Part shown: one piece after another, positions 6,109 through 9,540 of the stretch
Position numbering within the stretch: position 1 is the first letter of the stretch
How the letters are laid out: each line of letters starts with the position of its first letter
DNA from: Cyanobacteriota bacterium
Lineage (GTDB): Bacteria; Cyanobacteriota; Cyanobacteriia; Phormidesmidales; Phormidesmidaceae
Assembly: GCA_027619675.1 (NCBI GenBank)
Contig: JAQCHG010000031.1
Location: 1 to 9,540 of the forward strand
Direction of reading: 5' to 3'
DNA length: 9,540 nucleotides
Notes under the pieces: model-generated
Seen by the model: only the letters and a program-made list of their open reading frames with translations
What the model was told of the DNA's origin: nothing
Database searches by the model: none
Program-made: the position numbers and the translations under genes

Positions 6109-7166
6109 ACCAACGCTTGTTTCGCAGTCTGACCGCTGCGGTGGTGGTGTCCGCTGTGAGTGCCTTACCCAGTCACGCCCAGCAGACCGATAGACTCGAA
6201 GAACTGTTTCGCCTCAGTGCGAATGCGTCCGATGTATCCCCCGAGGAGGGATCCCCCCCTCAAACCGCCCATCTGCCCCAAGCTGAACCCGTTGCAGAGG
6301 AGCCGGGTGCAGGTGTTAACGAAGCCCTACTCGACGCGCCTGGGCCAGAGGCTACCCAGCATGAAGCCAATCAAGATTCTGCCCGCCAAGATTTTTCTCG
6401 CCGCTCTGACCTGGTACGGGTCATCACCCACCCCCTTGATGACCGTCAAGCAGCGACCCTCTATGTGCAAAACATTCCGGTGTTGACTTTCATTGGTCCT
6501 GAGCTATCGACCCTGAACGACACCAAGGCGGAGGGTGAGGCCGCCACCGTAAGTCTTGAATCCGATCCAGCGGTACAGGCAACCGCGATCGCCGCTACCC
6601 TCGACCAGTTCCACCAAACCGCTGGCGATGCCGCCGCCATCAGCGTGCGGTGGGATGCTGACCAAGAAGCCTACGTGATTGCGTTGGCAGATCAGGACCT
6701 AGTGGCCGTTGGGGAAAGCATCATTTTGCCCGACACCACCAACAATGCGGCGGTGGATGCCCTGCAAGCCACGAACCGCCTGCGCCGTCTGTTGGGGGGG
6801 GCTGAACCCCTGGCAGCGGTGGAAGGGCAACCCGATGCCCAAACCCTCGCCGCCAACTGGGATGTGGTGTCGGTGGTGACTGGGCGAGCCTCCTGGTATG
6901 GGCCGGGTTTCCATGGTCGCCGCACCGCCAGCGGTGAGGTGTTTAACCAAAACGCCCTGACCGCTGCCCACCGCACCTTGCCCTTTGGCACGGTGGTGCG
7001 GGTGACCAATTTGAACAACAACCGCCAAGTGGTGGTGCGCATTAACGATCGCGGTCCCTTCAGTGGTGGCCGCATTCTCGACCTGTCCGCCGGGGCAGCT
7101 CGGGAAATTGGCCTCGATCGGGCCGGGGTAGGCCCCATCCGCCTAGAGGTGCTGTCCACCCCCTAG
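6105..7166 (+). CDS. rlpA: RlpA-family septal-type lytic transglycosylase
   Basis: RlpA proteins cleave peptidoglycan glycan strands lacking stem peptides, usually at the division septum. This 353-residue protein has a signal peptide (cleavage after SHA, residue 25) with no lipobox cysteine, so it is probably soluble in the periplasm and not a lipoprotein. Residues about 30-100 are acidic, Pro/Glu-rich and probably disordered. Residues about 101-240 form a conserved-looking middle region ([13 protein letters not shown] ... [12 protein letters not shown]) that I associate with cyanobacterial RlpAs. The C-terminal double-psi beta-barrel (about 258-352) carries [30 protein letters not shown] and VRINDRGPF. 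The residues equivalent to the studied Pseudomonas catalytic set (Glu, His, Asp) are Glu278, His289 and Asp315, all present. No SPOR domain follows. No Shine-Dalgarno is obvious before ATG 6105. A strong terminator follows. Confidence 0.88.
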   Translation: MNQRLFRSLTAAVVVSAVSALPSHAQQTDRLEELFRLSANASDVSPEEGSPPQTAHLPQAEPVAEEPGAGVNEALLDAPGPEATQHEANQDSARQDFSRRSDLVRVITHPLDDRQAATLYVQNIPVLTFIGPELSTLNDTKAEGEAATVSLESDPAVQATAIAATLDQFHQTAGDAAAISVRWDADQEAYVIALADQDLVAVGESIILPDTTNNAAVDALQATNRLRRLLGGAEPLAAVEGQPDAQTLAANWDVVSVVTGRASWYGPGFHGRRTASGEVFNQNALTAAHRTLPFGTVVRVTNLNNNRQVVVRINDRGPFSGGRILDLSAGAAREIGLDRAGVGPIRLEVLSTP

Positions 7167-7182
7167 GACATTTCCCCAGGTT

Positions 7183-7201
7183 GAATGGTTCCCTGCCATT
7201 C
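7183..7201 (+). other. Small hairpin after rlpA
   Basis: GAATGG (7183-7188) pairs with CCATTC (7196-7201) around a seven-base loop, 16 bp after the rlpA stop. No T-run follows. It may be a minor 3' end structure upstream of the main terminator. Confidence 0.3.
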
Positions 7202-7278
7202 GGGTGTTTCTCGATACGTAATAGCCGCGACTCTGTGTAGGGCAACGGAAGGTTAGTCATCCTTTCCCAGCCTTGATG

Positions 7279-7310
7279 CCCCGCCTGTCTTGAGGACAGG
7301 CGGGGTTTTT
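7279..7310 (+). terminator. Rho-independent terminator of rlpA
   Basis: Arms CCCCGCCTGTC (7279-7289) and GACAGGCGGGG (7295-7305) pair perfectly over 11 bp around a five-base loop. Five T follow at once (7306-7310). Orientation fits rlpA, whose stop codon lies 112 bp upstream. On the minus strand no T-run follows the hairpin, so it would be a poor terminator for the convergent decarboxylase gene. Confidence 0.9.
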
Positions 7311-7389
7311 GCTTGAGGGGAGCAAGAGTCCGGCGCGGCATCAATTTGCGCACCGTTGCCTGGGGCGGCGGAGCACAGGGGCCAGGGAG

Positions 7390-7405
7390 GGCGGCGACTG
7401 CCGCC
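7390..7405 (-). other. GC hairpin just after the decarboxylase stop
   Basis: GGCGGC and GCCGCC (7390-7395 and 7400-7405) form a 6-bp stem with a four-base loop, eight bases beyond the minus-strand stop codon. No T-run follows. It may be a 3' stabilising hairpin or a weak terminator. Confidence 0.35.
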
Positions 7406-7413
7406 AAAGCGGA

Positions 7414-8871
7414 CTAGTCCCAGTCCAGGCCCAAGGCGGCAAAGCGGTCTAGGGCGGCAAACAGATCCGCCAGGGTGCTGGGTTCGGTAAAGGGGTTGAG
7501 CAACACCGCCTTGAACCAGCGCTGGCCCCGGTATTGGGGCAGGGACAGAAAGCAGTGGCCCTGGTGCAGCAAGTGGGCTTGCAGGGCTTGATTCCAGTCG
7601 TCCCAGCGATCGCGGGGCACCCAGTCGGGGCAGCCGCGAAAGCACACCAGGTTCATCTCCGGTTCGTTGGCCAGGGTTAGGTAGGGGCGATCGCGCACCG
7701 CTTGGACAAAGGTTTCCGTCAAGGCGTAACTGGCCTCCACCAACGCCCCACAGCCCGCTTTGCCAAAATGTTGCAGGGTCAACCACAGCTTTACCACGTC
7801 CACATGGCGGGTGCCCTGCACCGTCAGTTCCCCCAGGTTGGGCCAGCCCGTGTCGGTGTTCATGTAGGGGGCGGCGATTTGAAAGTGTTGGTGCAGATGG
7901 TCAAACTGACGAAACAGCACCGATGCACAGGTTTTGGTGACATACAGCCACTTTTGGGGGTTGAAAGTGACGGAATCCGCCTGGTCGATGCCCTGGAGGC
8001 GATCGCGGTACCGGGGGGAAAACACCAATACCCCCCCGTAGGCCGCATCCACATGGAACCAAAGGCCATGGCGGCGGGCGATCGCCCCCAGGGCCGCCAG
8101 GGGATCGATGGACCCGGTGACGGTGGTGCCCGCCGTGGCCACCAGGGCAAAGGGCCCCGCTGCCAGGGCGGCGGCAATGGCGGCTTCCACTGCGGCGACA
8201 TCCATGCGGTTGGCCCCATCGGTAGGCACCGCGATCACCCCGTCGGTCCCCAGCCCCAGCACCATGGCCGCCTTGCGAATGGAGGTGTGGGCCAACTCGC
8301 TGGCCAGCAATACCGGGGGACGGGTCAACCCCGCCAGCCCCTGCTGTTGCACCTTGAGTTTGACGTTGCGGGCCACCGCGATCGCCTGCAAATTGGCCAA
8401 GCTACCCCCACTCACCAGCAGCCCCCCGGCCTGCGGCCCCAGGCCAAACAACCGGGCGATATCCTGCATCAACAACGGTTCTAACCGCGAAAAGCCGGGG
8501 GACATCTCCACGCTGAGCATGTTGTTATTCAGCGCCGCCGCCACCCAGTCCCCCAGTAGGGATAGGGTGCTGGGCAGGGGGTCCATGTGGCCCATATAGC
8601 CGGGGTGGGCAGGGTTCATGGCCTGCCCCATCAGGGTTTGCAGGTGGTTGAGCAGGGGGGCGATCGCCGTGGGCAGCGGGGGGATGGTGGTGGGGAGATC
8701 CAGCCCGGTTTTATCACCAGCCGCCAGGGGGGGCAGGGGCGATCGCGTTGCCGCCTGACTCAGGTGATCCAAAATCTGGCCGCTGACCTGGGCCATCAAT
8801 GCCTCAATGGCAGCGCGATTTTGACCCGTGGGGTCAATGAAGGCATCCCTGGGCAACGCGGTTCTGTCCAA
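7414..8871 (-). CDS. Group II PLP-dependent amino-acid decarboxylase family protein
   Basis: This 485-residue cytosolic enzyme belongs to the pyridoxal-dependent decarboxylase fold (relatives of glutamate, aromatic amino acid and diaminobutyrate decarboxylases). Visible motifs are HPGYMGHMD (89-97), a glycine-rich [10 protein letters not shown] cofactor loop, a ring-stacking-type His195 in [19 protein letters not shown] with Asp275 binding the pyridine nitrogen, and the Schiff-base Lys307 in FNPQKWLYV. Most relatives have His before that lysine; this one has Gln. The substrate cannot be told from sequence. I place the start at TTG 8871, because AGGAG (8879-8883) sits seven bases upstream and the likely conserved start AFIDPTGQN follows closely. 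ATG 8988 or GTG 9048 would extend the protein by 39 or 59 residues of low-complexity sequence across the divergent gene's start. It is convergent with rlpA and divergent from the membrane-protein gene. Confidence 0.85.
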   Translation of the reverse strand: MDRTALPRDAFIDPTGQNRAAIEALMAQVSGQILDHLSQAATRSPLPPLAAGDKTGLDLPTTIPPLPTAIAPLLNHLQTLMGQAMNPAHPGYMGHMDPLPSTLSLLGDWVAAALNNNMLSVEMSPGFSRLEPLLMQDIARLFGLGPQAGGLLVSGGSLANLQAIAVARNVKLKVQQQGLAGLTRPPVLLASELAHTSIRKAAMVLGLGTDGVIAVPTDGANRMDVAAVEAAIAAALAAGPFALVATAGTTVTGSIDPLAALGAIARRHGLWFHVDAAYGGVLVFSPRYRDRLQGIDQADSVTFNPQKWLYVTKTCASVLFRQFDHLHQHFQIAAPYMNTDTGWPNLGELTVQGTRHVDVVKLWLTLQHFGKAGCGALVEASYALTETFVQAVRDRPYLTLANEPEMNLVCFRGCPDWVPRDRWDDWNQALQAHLLHQGHCFLSLPQYRGQRWFKAVLLNPFTEPSTLADLFAALDRFAALGLDWD

Positions 8872-8986
8872 CGGTTCACTCCTGGCAAAGGCGTTTTCTA
8901 TCTTGGCGTGGAATGGGTCTGGTCTAGCGTCTGCGCCAAAATTTGGGGGGCGTGGCAAAATCAGGGGATGCTTTTGGGGGCCAACC
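8872..8986. promoter_or_regulatory. Probable divergent promoter region
   Basis: With the starts chosen here, 115 bp separate the decarboxylase (minus) from the membrane-protein gene (plus). Both promoters must then lie in it or overlap the first codons. I see no strong -35/-10 pair on either strand. The limits depend on the start choices. Confidence 0.3.
8879..8883 (-). promoter_or_regulatory. Ribosome-binding site supporting a TTG start for the decarboxylase
   Basis: On the minus strand AGGAG is followed by TGAACCG and then TTG (8871). The spacing is ideal, and no upstream in-frame start has as good a site. Confidence 0.55.
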
Positions 8987-9475
8987 ATGGTCTTTCCGAA
9001 CCCTGATTTGATGGTCAACATCATTTTGCCCAGCCTGATTGGGGGCACCGTGGGCAGTGCCTTGTCGGGGCTGGTGCTGGGCAGCGGGGCGGGCTGGGTG
9101 ATGGGGGCGATCGCCCGTCAACCCAAAACCCTAATGTGGCCCAGCATGGTGGGCTGCTTTCTGGGGACGCTGTTGGGGTGCGTTGTGCCCATCGCCTCCA
9201 CTCCGGGGTTGGTCAACGGCGGCCCCTATGCCTTTCTGTTGACGATGATGTTATTAGTGGTGCTGTTGCCCAGCAGCGTCATCCTCGGCACCGCGATCGG
9301 CAGCCTCCTGGCCCTCAAAACCCAACTGTTTACCGTCAAAGGACGGAAATGGCTGCTGGTCATTGTGCTGGCAGCCTATGTGCTGGCGTTTGCCGCCATG
9401 TATGCCCGCATCACCGTGGAATGTCTACGCCCCAACACGGTGCCCCTGTTTTGTGAACAGGCAGGCTTTCCATAG
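8987..9475 (+). CDS. Small membrane protein with about four transmembrane helices, unknown function
   Basis: I do not recognise this family. The 162-residue product has four hydrophobic stretches: about 9-43 (glycine-rich, GGTVGS...[10 protein letters not shown]), 52-70, 81-109 and 121-141. A basic loop ([11 protein letters not shown]) precedes the last helix. A short C-terminal tail carries Cys146 and Cys156, which could form a disulfide if it faces the lumen or periplasm. Two starts are possible, ATG 8987 and ATG 9011 (154 residues); neither has a good Shine-Dalgarno, though a G-run lies about six bases before the first. The frame stays open upstream to 8828, but that part lies opposite the decarboxylase gene. 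The gene contains one HIP1 site and matches its neighbours in GC content. Confidence 0.7.
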   Translation: MVFPNPDLMVNIILPSLIGGTVGSALSGLVLGSGAGWVMGAIARQPKTLMWPSMVGCFLGTLLGCVVPIASTPGLVNGGPYAFLLTMMLLVVLLPSSVILGTAIGSLLALKTQLFTVKGRKWLLVIVLAAYVLAFAAMYARITVECLRPNTVPLFCEQAGFP

Positions 9476-9496
9476 ACAACGACATCTGGCCTTGCC

Positions 9497-9540
9497 TTAG
9501 GTGCCGTTGATCACGGGTTCAAAGATACTGAGAAACTCAA
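9497..9540 (-). CDS. C-terminal end of a gene entering from the right
   Basis: On the minus strand the last 13 residues read EFLSIFEPVINGT before a TAA at 9497-9499. The amphipathic composition looks like a real protein C-terminus, and the 21-bp gap to the convergent membrane-protein gene is normal for this genome. Too little is visible to name a family, and chance is not excluded. Confidence 0.4.
   Translation of the reverse strand, partial: EFLSIFEPVINGT

Overview
The window looks like a cyanobacterial chromosome. The palindrome GCGATCGC (HIP1) occurs about a dozen times. The proteins also fit: a secreted pentapeptide-repeat protein, a cyanobacterial-type RlpA with a long N-terminal extension, and a KTSC-domain protein. 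I cannot name the species. No tRNA, rRNA or CRISPR array was seen.

Layout. Positions 1-943 hold one small KTSC-domain gene in a stretch rich in short palindromes and repeats. The most structured of these is a BIME-like inverted pair of hairpin units at 489-601. Positions 944-3709 carry two minus-strand genes: purM (purine biosynthesis) and, downstream of it, an exported pentapeptide-repeat protein. Positions 3748-5465 are an IS5-like insertion sequence of about 1.7 kb. It has 15-bp terminal inverted repeats, a candidate TA target duplication, and a transposase split by one in-frame TGA. Positions 5466-6104 are non-coding and contain a potential G-quadruplex and a 171-bp homopurine minisatellite of 16-bp units. 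Positions 6105-7166 encode an RlpA-like cell-wall protein, followed by a strong intrinsic terminator. Positions 7414-8871 (minus) encode a group II PLP-dependent decarboxylase. A divergent gene for a small four-helix membrane protein (8987-9475) follows. The 3' end of another minus-strand gene probably enters at the right edge.

How the parts relate. purM and rlpA are divergent and once shared an intergenic region of roughly 0.68 kb. The IS entered that region only 38 bp upstream of the purM start codon. It left the purM ribosome-binding site intact but moved any promoter further upstream about 1.7 kb away. The genes are mostly housekeeping or unlinked functions, and I see no multi-gene defence or biosynthetic system. 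The most interesting content is non-coding: the BIME-like element, the higher-order minisatellite, the IS/purM junction, and the possible leader peptide overlapping the rlpA start.
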